Origin: Rhizobium sp. GN54
Lineage (GTDB): Bacteria; Pseudomonadota; Alphaproteobacteria; Rhizobiales; Rhizobiaceae
Assembly: GCF_021026345.1 (NCBI RefSeq)
Contig: NZ_JAJNCZ010000018.1
Coordinates: forward strand, 1-44,148
Direction of reading: 5' to 3'
DNA length: 44,148 bases
Shown: positions 24,744 to 34,057 of the stretch, in pieces
Layout: each line of letters opens with the position of its first letter
Position numbering within the stretch: position 1 is the stretch's first letter
Notes under the pieces: generated by a model
What the model saw: the letters and a program-made list of their open reading frames with translations, nothing else
Databases searched by the model: none
Told to the model about the DNA's origin: nothing
Program-made: the position numbers and the translations under genes

Positions 24744-24769
24744 GCGAGGGAGAACGTTATTTCCCTCGC
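24744..24769 (-). terminator. Hairpin downstream of the MscS-type gene
   Basis: GCGAGGGA and TCCCTCGC form a perfect 8-bp stem with a 10-nt loop, 26 nt beyond the stop of the channel gene on the minus strand. No strong U-run follows. It probably marks the end of the asnO-ngg-mscS transcript. Confidence 0.45.
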
Positions 24770-24794
24770 TGGGTGCTGTGAACGGCAGCCAAAA

Positions 24795-27005
24795 TTATTC
24801 TCCTGCATTTTCTGTGGTTCTATGTGGTGTGATTGAAACGAAAGCGGGGGGCGCCTCTCCTTTCCTGTCTGCACCGAAATAGATCGTCTGGTGCGGGAAA
24901 GGAATCTCGATGCCGCGGGCGTCGAAGACGCGCTTGACGGCGCCGTTGAGGGCGCGGCCGACGCCCCATTGCTTGCCGGGCAGCGTCTTGATCCGGACAC
25001 GGACGATCACGGCGCTGTCGGCCAGTTCCTGGACGCCGAACCATTCCATGTCGCCGACAATGACGGCGGCGTGTTCCGGATCGGCGCGCAGTTCCTTGAA
25101 GGCCACGAACAGCGCGTCTTTCGCGTCCTCCACATCCTCGCGATAGGCGATGCCGATATCGCCGACATGGTAGGAGAAGTCGCGCATCTGGTTCGTCACC
25201 ACGTCGACAGAGGAAAAGGAGATGATGTGGTATGCGCCCGTCACGTCTCGCAGGCTGACGGAGCGGATCGTCAAGCGCTCAACGACGCCGCTCGTGCCGC
25301 CCACCGTGATGACGTCGCCGACATTGATGGCGTTCTCCAGCTGGATGAAGACGCCGTTGATGACGTCCTGCACCAGCTTCTGCGCGCCGAAGCCGATGGC
25401 AAGGCCCAGCACGCCGGCCGAGGCGAGCAATGGCGCGATGTCCAGCCCCATCTGCGACAGGGAGAACATCAGGGCTATCACCACGATGGCGATGGTGGCG
25501 GCATTGCGCAAAAGGGAGAGAAGGGTGGTCTCGCGCGAGGTGGCGATGGTGCCGAATGCGGGATTGAGCCGGTAGTCCACCCAGGAGCTCAGCGCCAGCC
25601 AGGCAACATAGGCGACCAGCAGGATGACGCAGACCGACGCCATTGCGCCGGTGAAGGCGAGGCCCATGCGCGAGCCAAGCAGAGCCGCCATGTCGAAGAC
25701 ACCGATGGCCGAGACTACGAAGGCGATAACGGTGGCGAGGATGACGAAGCGCAACAGCGTCAGGAAACGGGGGACGAGGCCGTTGACGCGTTGCTCCAGC
25801 AACGGGAGCCGCTGGTTGACGTTCTCCGGCAGGCTGACGCCCCGCGTCACCGTTCGCGCCAGCCAGTCGGCCACGACGAATCCGACGATGATGGCGGCGG
25901 AAACCCGGGCGCTCGCGCCCAGCACGGAGAACAGCCGGTCGTCCGGCCCGATCAGCACGACGAGGAACAAGAAGGTGAGATAGACCAGCACCGGCCAGTG
26001 CCACCGTGCCGCGACGAAGCGGACGCGGCGGCTTCGGGGGCTGTGGTCGAGGGTCGCCAGAAGCCACTCGGTCACGGCGCGCCGGTTAATCAGCGTCGCC
26101 GTCACGGCGATGACGAGCGCGACAAGCGCGATAAGCGCGGAAACCGCCCGCCCGGAGGCGACGGAGACGGCCTGCGCGAGGATAGGCTGGAGAAGAAGCT
26201 GGCCGTAGCCGAGAATGCTGATGATCCAGGCGAGAATGCGGCTTATGCGCCGAGCGGCCTCGTCAGAGACCCGCACGAGCCGAAGCTCGCTTGCAAAGGG
26301 CGACAGCATAGTCCTGACCGTCACTTTTGCCAGCTGCACCACAGTGAAGGCGTTGAGATAGAGGGTTTGCTGGATATCCATGTGCCCGAGTTCGCCGAAG
26401 ACTGTCAGCGCGGCCAGATATCCCGCTCCCCAGGCGACGATGACGATGGCGACGTCGAGCACCATCGAGGCCGCGACCAGAAAGATTTTTTCGAAGAACC
26501 CCGCCGCCCCGGCGCGCCGGCCGAAAGAACGATCGATGCGGCGCGTGACCAGCCGTAGCACGACAAAGACGCCGTAGGTGACGACGATCACCAGCGCAAG
26601 GTCGCGCGCCGCGCGAAACAGAACCTCGCCTTCTGCGCCGTTGAGATTGGAGAAGGTTGCGGGTGCGGCGGCGAGCTGGCGGGAGAACACGATTGCCGAG
26701 GAGACCGCCCGCTCGGCGAACTGCCGGGTCACATCCGCGATCTGCTTGCCGAGGGACTCGGCCGGCCGCGCTTGGGGCTCCGCGCCCGTGGGAGTGCCAT
26801 TGGCGACCTTCTGCAACTCGTCCAGAAAGGTTTGCCGCGTCTTGTCGTCGCGCAGGACGTCGATGAGGTCCTGGAGTTTCGTGGCGTCGGCCGACTGTTC
26901 CTGAGCCGTGCCCGGGAGCAATGGCTGTTGTGCGGCCACGGGCGCGAGACCCGCCATCAGTAAGAGAACGAGGAGGCAGGCGGTGCGGAGGGGAAAAAGG
27001 AGCAT
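24795..27005 (-). CDS. MscS-type mechanosensitive ion channel
   Basis: A large 736-aa member of the MscS superfamily. A signal peptide (to about residue 25, ending APVAAQQ) precedes a periplasmic domain, then about ten membrane helices, the pore helix with LLASAGVLGLAIGFGAQKLV and the beta domain GVFIQLENAINVGDVITVGG, then the cytosolic vestibule to FPHQTIYFG. Canonical MscS is 286 aa; the extra helices are typical of the larger subfamilies. It begins 3 nt after the ngg stop with no ribosome binding site of its own, so it is translationally coupled to osmolyte synthesis. The likely role is to release solutes on osmotic downshift. Confidence 0.92.
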   Translation of the reverse strand: MLLFPLRTACLLVLLLMAGLAPVAAQQPLLPGTAQEQSADATKLQDLIDVLRDDKTRQTFLDELQKVANGTPTGAEPQARPAESLGKQIADVTRQFAERAVSSAIVFSRQLAAAPATFSNLNGAEGEVLFRAARDLALVIVVTYGVFVVLRLVTRRIDRSFGRRAGAAGFFEKIFLVAASMVLDVAIVIVAWGAGYLAALTVFGELGHMDIQQTLYLNAFTVVQLAKVTVRTMLSPFASELRLVRVSDEAARRISRILAWIISILGYGQLLLQPILAQAVSVASGRAVSALIALVALVIAVTATLINRRAVTEWLLATLDHSPRSRRVRFVAARWHWPVLVYLTFLFLVVLIGPDDRLFSVLGASARVSAAIIVGFVVADWLARTVTRGVSLPENVNQRLPLLEQRVNGLVPRFLTLLRFVILATVIAFVVSAIGVFDMAALLGSRMGLAFTGAMASVCVILLVAYVAWLALSSWVDYRLNPAFGTIATSRETTLLSLLRNAATIAIVVIALMFSLSQMGLDIAPLLASAGVLGLAIGFGAQKLVQDVINGVFIQLENAINVGDVITVGGTSGVVERLTIRSVSLRDVTGAYHIISFSSVDVVTNQMRDFSYHVGDIGIAYREDVEDAKDALFVAFKELRADPEHAAVIVGDMEWFGVQELADSAVIVRVRIKTLPGKQWGVGRALNGAVKRVFDARGIEIPFPHQTIYFGADRKGEAPPAFVSITPHRTTENAGE

Positions 27006-27008
27006 GAG

Positions 27009-28796
27009 CTATACCATTGCGCGGGTGCCGGGGAACAACAGATCGACGAAGCGGGCGGCCGTCGGTTGCGGTTCGTGGTTGGCAAGGCCGGGTCGTTCGT
27101 TCGCCTCGATGAAGACGTAGTCCGGCTCCGAGGGGTCTCTGATCATGAAGTCAATGCCGACGACAGGTATATCGATCGCCCGCGCAGCGCGGCAGGCGGC
27201 CGCGGCGAGGTCGGGATGCACGGTGTCAGTGACGTCGTGGATCGTGCCGCCGGTATGGAGGTTGGCGGCCTTGCGCACGGTGATCTCACGCCCCTCTGCT
27301 AGGACTGTGTCGAGATCGAACTCCTGTTCGGCGAGGCAGCGATCCGTTTCCGCGTCGAGAGGGATTCGGCTCTCGCCGCCTGTCGCCGCCTCGCGGCGGC
27401 GTGATTGCATCTCGATGAGCGCGGCGATGGTGCTGCGTCCGTCACCGATAACGCGGGGCGGACGACGTATGGCTGCAGCGACCAGCTTGAAATCGATGAT
27501 AACGAGACGGAGGTCCTCACCCTCGAAATAGGCTTCGAGCAGCACCCGGTCGCAGACCGTGCGCGCCTCGGCAATCGCCGCATCGAGCGCGTCGAGCGTG
27601 GCGATGCCGACGGAGATGCCCCGGCCCTGTTCGCCGCGCGCCGGCTTGACCACAAGCTTGCCGTGCTTTTCGAGGAACGCCGCGATCCGCGCGCGGTTCT
27701 CGCCCGCTTCGATCTGCTCTGGCACGGAAAGGCCGGCCGTGGCGACGACACGGCGAGCGACGGCCTTGTCGTCGGCGATCGACATGGCCACGCCTGAGGT
27801 CAGGTCGCAAAGGCTCTCGCGGCAACGGATCGAGCGGCCGCCATGGGAGAGCCGGAAGAAGCCGCCCTCGGCATCGGTGATCTCCACATGGACGCCGCGC
27901 CGTGTCGCCTCGTCGACGATCAGCCGGGCATAGGGATTGAGAGCGTCGTAGGACTGGTGCGGCATGGCGAAGAACTTCTCGTTGATCGCGTTCTTGCGCT
28001 TGATGGCGAAGAGCGACATGCGGCGGAAGTTCAGCTTCTCGTAGAGTTTGATCGCCAATTCGTTGTCATGCATCACCGACAGATCGAGATGGGAAAGGCC
28101 GCGCGCCTGGAAACGCTCGGCCAGCTTGCCGACGAGCCGTTCGCCGATGCCCGGCTGGCGCGCATGCGGATGCACGGCTAGGCACCAGAGCGAAGCGCCC
28201 CGGTCGGGATCGTTGAACAGCCGTTGGTGATCGATGCCGGTGACCGTGCCGACGATCTCGCCAGTCGTGTCGTCCTGCGCGACGAAATAGGTCAGCGAGC
28301 GGTTGTCCCTGTCGGACGAGAAGAAGTCCTTGCGGATCTGCACCATGCCGCAGGCGGCATAGACCCGGTTGATGCCGTCCGCATCGGCCTCGGTGGAAAG
28401 CCGGCGGATCGTGACGGCGCGCATGCGGCGTATCTTCGCCCGGTAGGTGGACAGGTTGAGCCGGAACGTGTGCGAGGGATCGAGGAAGACCTCCTGCGGC
28501 GCGCGCGACAGCAGCACATGAGGATCACGCACGTAAAAGGCGATGTCCCGGCTCGACGGTGCCTCCTCGCGCAGTTTCGACAGAAGCATCTCGTCGTCCG
28601 TGAACGTCTGGGCGAAAAGCAGCCGGCCCCAGCCGCAATCCAGCACCACGTCCTCTTTCTGCTTTTCCGACGCGTCCGGCCGGCCGATATGGCGGCCTGG
28701 TTGTGCGCGCGTGCGCAACTGCTTCAGGCGATGGCCCACCGCCTTGGTTCCCTTGGCCCGCTGGCGCGGCGCGGTCTTTTCCCCTGCCTTCTTCAC
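27009..28796 (-). CDS. ngg: N-acetylglutaminylglutamine synthetase (GNAT + ATP-grasp)
   Basis: A 595-aa bifunctional enzyme of osmolyte synthesis. Residues about 125-280 form a GNAT acetyltransferase (LWCLAVHPHARQPGIGERLV, then LAIKLYEKLNFRRM), and about 340-590 an ATP-grasp ligase (KLVVKPARGEQGRGISVGIA, then DFMIRDPSEPDYVFIEANER). Together they acetylate glutamine and join a second glutamine; AsnO then amidates the product to give N-acetylglutaminylglutamine amide. The start is GTG, 1 nt after the asnO stop, with a GGTGTGAGG site overlapping the end of asnO. The asnO-ngg pair is established in Sinorhizobium and Pseudomonas for growth under salt stress. Confidence 0.92.
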   Translation of the reverse strand: MKKAGEKTAPRQRAKGTKAVGHRLKQLRTRAQPGRHIGRPDASEKQKEDVVLDCGWGRLLFAQTFTDDEMLLSKLREEAPSSRDIAFYVRDPHVLLSRAPQEVFLDPSHTFRLNLSTYRAKIRRMRAVTIRRLSTEADADGINRVYAACGMVQIRKDFFSSDRDNRSLTYFVAQDDTTGEIVGTVTGIDHQRLFNDPDRGASLWCLAVHPHARQPGIGERLVGKLAERFQARGLSHLDLSVMHDNELAIKLYEKLNFRRMSLFAIKRKNAINEKFFAMPHQSYDALNPYARLIVDEATRRGVHVEITDAEGGFFRLSHGGRSIRCRESLCDLTSGVAMSIADDKAVARRVVATAGLSVPEQIEAGENRARIAAFLEKHGKLVVKPARGEQGRGISVGIATLDALDAAIAEARTVCDRVLLEAYFEGEDLRLVIIDFKLVAAAIRRPPRVIGDGRSTIAALIEMQSRRREAATGGESRIPLDAETDRCLAEQEFDLDTVLAEGREITVRKAANLHTGGTIHDVTDTVHPDLAAAACRAARAIDIPVVGIDFMIRDPSEPDYVFIEANERPGLANHEPQPTAARFVDLLFPGTRAMV

Positions 28797-28797
28797 C

Positions 28798-30573
28798 TCA
28801 CACCCCCTGCGCCTGAAGCCACATCTCCAGTAGGCCGACCTGCCAGAGTTCCGAGCCGCGCAGCGGCGTGATGTGCTCCGATGGCCTGTCGAGCAAGCGG
28901 TCGAGATAGACGTCGCGGAAGAAGCCGCGTTCGCGGGCCTTCTGCGAATGAAGCGTGTCGCGGATCATGTCGAGATAGGGACCGGCGATGTATTTGAGCT
29001 GCGGAACCGGGAAATAGCCCTTCTTGCGGTCGATGACCTCGCCCGGCACAACCTTGCGGGCGACGTCCTTTAGAATGCCCTTGCCGCCGTCGCGCAGCTT
29101 TTCCTCCGGCGGGATACGCGCGGCAAGCTCCACCAGTTCGTGGTCGAGGAAGGGAACCCGCCCTTCCAAGCCCCAGGCCATGGTCATGTTATCGACGCGC
29201 TTGACCGGATCGTCCACCAGCATGACGTTGCTGTCGAGGCGCAGCGCCTGGTCGACGGGCGTATCGGCGCCCGCGCGCAGGAGTTGCGCTTCAAGGAACG
29301 CCCCGCTGACGTCGTGGCCGGCGATCCACTCGTCCGCAAGCTGCGTTCGCAGCATCTCGTGCGAGCGGTCGCGGAACACCCTGCCGTAATCAGACACGAC
29401 ATCGTTGGAATCGACGAGCGGCGGATACCAGTGATAGCCGCCGAACACCTCGTCCGCGCCCTGGCCGGACTGCACCACCTTGACGTGGCGGGAGACTTCC
29501 CTGGAGAGTAGGTAGAAGCCGACATTGTCGTAGGAGACCATCGGCTCGGACATGGCGGCGATGGTGCCTGGCAGCGCCTCCATCAGGTTTGCCGAGGGCA
29601 CGAAAATCTTGCGGTGATCCGTGCCGAATTCGCGGGCGATGAGGTCGGAATAGACGAATTCGTCGCCCTTCTCGCCATTGGCCTCCTCGAAGCCGATGGA
29701 AAAGCTCATCAGGCCGCGCTGGCCCGCTTCGGCGAGCAGGCCCACGATGAGGCTCGAATCGACGCCGCCGGACAGCAGCACGCCGACCGGCACGTCGGCG
29801 ATCATGCGGCGCTTGACGGCTGTGCGCAGCGCATCGAGAAGATGCTCCCGCCAGTCCTGCCGCGTCATCGCTCCGTCGCCAGCGTGGCGGCTGTAGGGCG
29901 GATCCCAGTAGCGCCGGTCTTCGAAACTGCCGTCCCGCTGGTAGACGCGGACGGTGGCCGGCGGCAGCTTGCGTACGCCGGAAAGGATGGTGCGCGGCGG
30001 CGGCACGACGGCGTGGAAGGTCATGTAGCTGTGCAGCGCCTCGACATCGATGGACGTATCGACGCCACCTGCCTTGACGATGGCCGGCAGGCTGGAGGCG
30101 AAGCGCAGCGCACCGCCGGCCTTGGCGAGATAGAGCGGCTTGATGCCGAAGCGGTCGCGCGCCATGACGAGGCGGCCGCTGTCGCGCTCGTGCAGCACGA
30201 AGGCGAACATACCGTGGAAGCGCGAGACGCAGTCCTCTCCCCAGGCATGCCAGGCCTTCACGATGACCTCGGTGTCGCCGTCGGAGAAGAACCGGTAGCC
30301 TTTTTCCTCAAGCTCGGTCCGCAATTCGCGGAAATTGTAGATGCAGCCGTTGAAGACCAGCGACAGGCCGAGATCGGCGTCGACCATCGGCTGCTGCGAT
30401 TTGTCGGAGAGATCGAGGATCCGCAATCTCCGGTGTCCGAACCCCACATTGCCCCGCACCACGACGCCTGACGCATCCGGCCCCCGGGGGGCGAGAACGT
30501 CTGCCATCCTCGCGATTGCCGACACCGACGGGGACCCGCCGTCGAACCTGACTTCTCCGCAAATTCCACACAT
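28798..30573 (-). CDS. asnO: N-acetylglutaminylglutamine amidotransferase (asparagine synthase-like)
   Basis: A 591-aa class II glutamine amidotransferase with an asparagine-synthase domain. The start MCGICGEV leaves Cys2 as N-terminal nucleophile after Met removal, which fixes the true ATG at 30573 (AAGGAGG about 12 nt upstream) against a frame 29 codons longer. Later marks are FNGCIYNFRELR, the PPi-loop LLSGGVDSSLIVGLL and VDNMTMAWGLEGRVPFLDHE. It makes the terminal amide of NAGGN. It is first of the asnO-ngg-mscS unit and is separated from gntR by a strong hairpin. Confidence 0.93.
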   Translation of the reverse strand: MCGICGEVRFDGGSPSVSAIARMADVLAPRGPDASGVVVRGNVGFGHRRLRILDLSDKSQQPMVDADLGLSLVFNGCIYNFRELRTELEEKGYRFFSDGDTEVIVKAWHAWGEDCVSRFHGMFAFVLHERDSGRLVMARDRFGIKPLYLAKAGGALRFASSLPAIVKAGGVDTSIDVEALHSYMTFHAVVPPPRTILSGVRKLPPATVRVYQRDGSFEDRRYWDPPYSRHAGDGAMTRQDWREHLLDALRTAVKRRMIADVPVGVLLSGGVDSSLIVGLLAEAGQRGLMSFSIGFEEANGEKGDEFVYSDLIAREFGTDHRKIFVPSANLMEALPGTIAAMSEPMVSYDNVGFYLLSREVSRHVKVVQSGQGADEVFGGYHWYPPLVDSNDVVSDYGRVFRDRSHEMLRTQLADEWIAGHDVSGAFLEAQLLRAGADTPVDQALRLDSNVMLVDDPVKRVDNMTMAWGLEGRVPFLDHELVELAARIPPEEKLRDGGKGILKDVARKVVPGEVIDRKKGYFPVPQLKYIAGPYLDMIRDTLHSQKARERGFFRDVYLDRLLDRPSEHITPLRGSELWQVGLLEMWLQAQGV

Positions 30574-30611
30574 GAACCGGGCTGCAACCTCCTTTGTGAG
30601 TACAAAACGAA

Positions 30612-30647
30612 ACGTCAGGGCCGTGAAGATGTCCACGGCCCTGACGT
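30612..30647 (-). terminator. 14-bp hairpin between gntR and asnO
   Basis: ACGTCAGGGCCGTG and CACGGCCCTGACGT are perfect complements around an 8-nt loop. In the minus direction TTTCGTTTTGT follows, so this is a good intrinsic terminator for the transporter-gntR transcript, 38 nt before the asnO ATG. It could also act as an attenuator for asnO. Confidence 0.75.
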
Positions 30648-30693
30648 CATGCGAAAACAATGCGCGACGTGGCCGGATGTTCCACCGGCAGCC

Positions 30694-31476
30694 TCAATCG
30701 TCCGGCTCGGCGCGGGCCAGCATGTAGGCTTCGGCGAACGCCATGTGCTCGGCGGCGATGCGTCGCGCGTCCTCGGCGCGCCCGTCCTTCAGGGCGGCCA
30801 TCAGGCGGTACTGGAACGAAAGCCCTTCTTCGCGGGAACTGGGCGCTGGATCGGCGTAGATCTTCCTGGCCAGCGGAAGCTCGCGCAGCAGGTTGTGCAT
30901 CAGGCCGCACAGGAAGCCGAGCAGCGGGTTGGGGCAGAGCTGCGCCAATTGTGAATGAAAATCGAGTTCAGCCACGCGCTGGCGATACTGTTCCTCCGCA
31001 TCGCCCGGCGGATGGTCGTAGATGCGGATCGTGCCTTCGAGCTGGGCGAGCTGGCCGTCGGTGACGCGCCCGGCGAGCAGCGCGGCCACTTCCGGTTCCA
31101 GCGCCTTGCGGATGGCGTAGATGTCGGAAAGGCTCGGCTGGTCGAAGAAGAAGTGGGTCGAGAGCAGTTCCATGGCGTGCCGGGCGGAGGGCTGGGCGAC
31201 GAACGCACCGCCGCCCGGCCCGCTGCGGGTGAAGATGAGCCCCTGCGTCTCCAGCGCCCTCATCGCCTCGCGCACCGTGCCCTTGGCCGCCTTGAACCGG
31301 TCGATCAGTTCGCGTTCCTGCGGCAGGCGCGCGCCGGGGGCGAGGCCCTCCGCGCGGATATAGTCCTTCATCAGGTCGGCGATGGCCTCCGGCCGGCGCT
31401 TCGTCTTGCCGGCCGGGGTGAAGAGCCGCTTGCCGTCCTCGCCCGTGAGGGGGTGCTTTTCGTCCATTCCGGTCAC
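30694..31476 (-). CDS. GntR/FadR-family transcriptional regulator
   Basis: A 260-aa regulator with a winged helix (GLAPGARLPQERELIDRFKA, then GTVREAMRALETQGLIFTRS, about residues 44-87) and an FCD ligand domain (LSDIYAIRKALEPEVAALLA, LDFHSQLAQLCPNPLLGFLC). The GTG start overlaps the previous stop as GTGA, matching the coupled style of the other genes in this operon; an ATG three codons later is the alternative. It is the last gene of the peptide-transporter operon. The long inverted repeat before the binding-protein gene (36656-36688) is its likely operator. The ligand might be an amino acid or acyl-dipeptide. Confidence 0.88.
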   Translation of the reverse strand: MTGMDEKHPLTGEDGKRLFTPAGKTKRRPEAIADLMKDYIRAEGLAPGARLPQERELIDRFKAAKGTVREAMRALETQGLIFTRSGPGGGAFVAQPSARHAMELLSTHFFFDQPSLSDIYAIRKALEPEVAALLAGRVTDGQLAQLEGTIRIYDHPPGDAEEQYRQRVAELDFHSQLAQLCPNPLLGFLCGLMHNLLRELPLARKIYADPAPSSREEGLSFQYRLMAALKDGRAEDARRIAAEHMAFAEAYMLARAEPDD

Positions 31477-32270
31477 TTTCCACCGATGCGGGGCGCGCTG
31501 GCGACGAGCCGCCGTGTATAGGCGTGTCTGGGATCGGCGAACAGGCGCGCCGGCGGCGCCGTCTCGACGATCTCGCCGAAATACATCACGGCGACACGAT
31601 CCGAGATCGCCTCGACCACGGCAAGGTCATGGCTGATGAAGAGATAGGAGAGGCCGAAGTGCGCCTTCAGGTCGCGCAGGAGGAGAAGCACCTGCGCCTG
31701 CACCGAGACATCGAGCGCGCTCACCGGCTCGTCGAGCACGAGAATCCGCGCCTCGGCGGCCAGCGCCCGGGCGATGGCGATGCGCTGAGCCTGGCCGCCG
31801 GAAAACTCGTGCGGATAGCGCGAAAGCGCGTCGGCCGGCATCCGCACGGCGTCAAGCAGTTCCTGCATGCGGGCGCGCCGCCGGGAGGGGGCGTGGCCGG
31901 CGAGGAGGGCGAGCGGGGTTTCGAGGATGTCGCGCACCGTCTTGCGCGGGTTGAGCGAGGCAACTGGGTCCTGGAAGACATACTGGATCATCCTGCCGAA
32001 GGCCTTCGGTCCCTCGCGGCGCAGGCTGCCGGCATCCCTGCCGCCGATGGCGAGGCTGCCGGACGTCGGCGTCTCGAGGCCGACCAGCATGCGGGCCAGC
32101 GTGCTCTTGCCCGAGCCGCTTTCCCCGACGAGGGCCAGCGTTTCGCCGTGCCGGAGGGTCAGCGAGACGGATTTCACGGCGTCTACGGCGTGGCGCGCCC
32201 TGCCGAACAGGCTTTTCCCGCCGCCGAACGTCTTGGAAAGGTCCCGGATTTCGATGGCATCGGCCGTCAT
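31473..32270 (-). CDS. Peptide ABC transporter ATP-binding protein (DppF/OppF-like)
   Basis: A 265-aa ATPase with Walker A GESGSGKSTLA (49-59), Q-loop VFQDPVASLNPRKTV, signature FSGGQAQRIAIARAL, Walker B ILVLDEPVSALD and H-loop FISHD. The sequence AYTRRLVASAP at the end is the standard oligopeptide-ATPase tail, though the usual Cys-rich Fe-S-like cluster is short. The ATG overlaps the stop of the fused permease/ATPase gene (ATGA). Together the two give the pair of ATPase domains needed by this class of importer. Confidence 0.9.
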   Translation of the reverse strand: MTADAIEIRDLSKTFGGGKSLFGRARHAVDAVKSVSLTLRHGETLALVGESGSGKSTLARMLVGLETPTSGSLAIGGRDAGSLRREGPKAFGRMIQYVFQDPVASLNPRKTVRDILETPLALLAGHAPSRRRARMQELLDAVRMPADALSRYPHEFSGGQAQRIAIARALAAEARILVLDEPVSALDVSVQAQVLLLLRDLKAHFGLSYLFISHDLAVVEAISDRVAVMYFGEIVETAPPARLFADPRHAYTRRLVASAPRIGGK

Positions 32271-34057
32271 GACACCTGCGCCTCCCGGCGGAAGAGGCCG
32301 GCCACGCGCTCCAGGAAACGATCCCCCGTGCCCAGTTCTGGCACGCAGGCGATCAGCCGTTTCGTATAGGCATGCTGCGGATCGGCCAGCACCTGCCGCG
32401 TCTCGCCCGTCTCGACGATCTCGCCATCCTTCATGACGGCCACGCGGTCGCAGATTTCCGAGACCACGCCGAAATCGTGCGTGATGAAGAGGAGCGCCAT
32501 GCCGCGTTCGCGTTGCAGGTCGCGTAGAAGTTCGAGGATGCGCGCCTGCACCGTCACGTCGAGGGCGGTGGTCGGTTCGTCGGCGACGATGACCTCCGGA
32601 TCGTTGGCGAGCGCCATGGCGATGCCGACGCGCTGGCGCTGGCCGCCTGAAAGCTGGTGCGGATAGTGCCTCGCCCGCTCGCGGGCGTCTGGAATACCCA
32701 CCTTGTCGAGCAGCGTGACCGCCTTTTCGCGCCGTTCCGCCGCACCGAGCAGCTGATGCGCGGCAATCGCCTCCTCCACCTGCTGTCCGACCGGCATCAT
32801 CGGGTGCAGCGTCGTCAGCGGGTCCTGGAAGACATAGGCGACGCGGCTGCCCCGACTGGCGATGAGCCGCGTCTCGGGCATGGTGAGCACGTCCTCGTCC
32901 TTCAGGTAGATCGCGCCGTTGCGGATGAGGCCCGGTGGCGAGGCGACGAGCCCCATGACGGACAGCGCCGTCACGCTCTTGCCAGAGCCGCTTTCGCCGA
33001 TGAGGCCGAGGCACTCGCCCGGCCGGACGTTGAGCGAGACGCCGCGCACCGCCGGCAGGACGTCGCGGCCGCGCCGGAAGCCGGTTTCCAGTCCTTCGAT
33101 GGAAAGGGCGGCGTCCTTCGCCGTGTTTCGCGGCGCGGCGCGGCCGGGCGCGACATGGGTGACGGGGCCGGGCCTTGCGAGTGCGCCGGAGCGCAGGCGC
33201 GGATCGAGCACGTCGCGGATGCCATCCCCCAGGAGGTTGAGGCTGATGACGATGAGGAAGATCATGATGCCGGGGACGATGGAGACATGCGGCGCGGTGA
33301 AGAGCTGGGCGCGTCCCTCGCCGAGCATCGAGCCGAGATCGGCCTGCGGCGGCTGCGCGCCGAGGCCGAGGAAGCTCAGCCCCGCCGTTTCCAGGATCAT
33401 CCAGCCGGCCGTCGTAGACATGGTGATGACGATAACGGGCAGGACGTTGGGCAGGACCTCCGTGACGACGATGGAGAGTGGCCGCTTGCCGGAAAGCCGC
33501 GCCGCGTCGACGAATTCGCGATGCGCGTAGCCGAGCGTCACGCCGCGCACGTTGCGCGCGAAGAAGGGGATGTTGACCACGGCGATGGCGTAGAGCGCGT
33601 TCATCAGGCCGGGCCCGAGGGCGGCGACGATGGCCAGCGCCAGCAGGATATAGGGAAATGCCATCAGCATGTCGATGCCGCGCATCATGAGGTTGTCCGC
33701 GCGCCCGCCGGCATAGCCGGCCACGATGCCGACCGCCGAGCCGAGGACCGCGGCGATGAGCGTGGCGGTGAGGCCGACCGCCAGCGAAATGCGCGCCCCC
33801 CAGAGCAGGCGGCTGAGGATATCGCGGCCGAGCTGGTCGGTGCCGAGCAGGTGGCCTTCCGTCAGCACCGGCTTCAGGCGCTCGGCCGGGGCGGTCGCGT
33901 CGGGATCGGGCAGCGGCAGGAGCGGGACGAGCAGGGCGAGAAGCGCGATGAGGAGGATGAGGCAGAGCCCCGCCGCCGCCAGCCGGTTGTTGGCCAGCAG
34001 GCGCCAGGCGGTCAGGCGCGGGGATGCGGGGGGCGCCGTGGCGGCGCGCGCGCTCAT
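32267..34057 (-). CDS. Peptide ABC transporter permease-ATPase fusion (DppC-DppD)
   Basis: One 596-aa protein doing two jobs. Residues 1-290 are a DppC-type permease (N-terminal helix, LLGTDQLGRDILSRLLWGAR, then FVDAARLSGKRPLSIVVTEV), and about 310-596 a DppD-type ATPase with Walker A GESGSGKSVTAL, signature LSGGQRQRVGIAMAL, Walker B VIVADEPTTALD and H-loop FITHD. The frame is unbroken between them and no ribosome binding site is seen at the junction. Start and stop each overlap their neighbours by ATGA. Fusions of this kind occur in some rhizobial peptide importers. Confidence 0.9.
   Translation of the reverse strand: MSARAATAPPASPRLTAWRLLANNRLAAAGLCLILLIALLALLVPLLPLPDPDATAPAERLKPVLTEGHLLGTDQLGRDILSRLLWGARISLAVGLTATLIAAVLGSAVGIVAGYAGGRADNLMMRGIDMLMAFPYILLALAIVAALGPGLMNALYAIAVVNIPFFARNVRGVTLGYAHREFVDAARLSGKRPLSIVVTEVLPNVLPVIVITMSTTAGWMILETAGLSFLGLGAQPPQADLGSMLGEGRAQLFTAPHVSIVPGIMIFLIVISLNLLGDGIRDVLDPRLRSGALARPGPVTHVAPGRAAPRNTAKDAALSIEGLETGFRRGRDVLPAVRGVSLNVRPGECLGLIGESGSGKSVTALSVMGLVASPPGLIRNGAIYLKDEDVLTMPETRLIASRGSRVAYVFQDPLTTLHPMMPVGQQVEEAIAAHQLLGAAERREKAVTLLDKVGIPDARERARHYPHQLSGGQRQRVGIAMALANDPEVIVADEPTTALDVTVQARILELLRDLQRERGMALLFITHDFGVVSEICDRVAVMKDGEIVETGETRQVLADPQHAYTKRLIACVPELGTGDRFLERVAGLFRREAQVS

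Noticed and set aside
24891-26558. 555-codon plus-strand frame opposite the MscS gene
   Set aside because: The composition is extreme in Asp/Arg/Gly/His with no fold-like pattern, and the opposite strand is a clear membrane channel.
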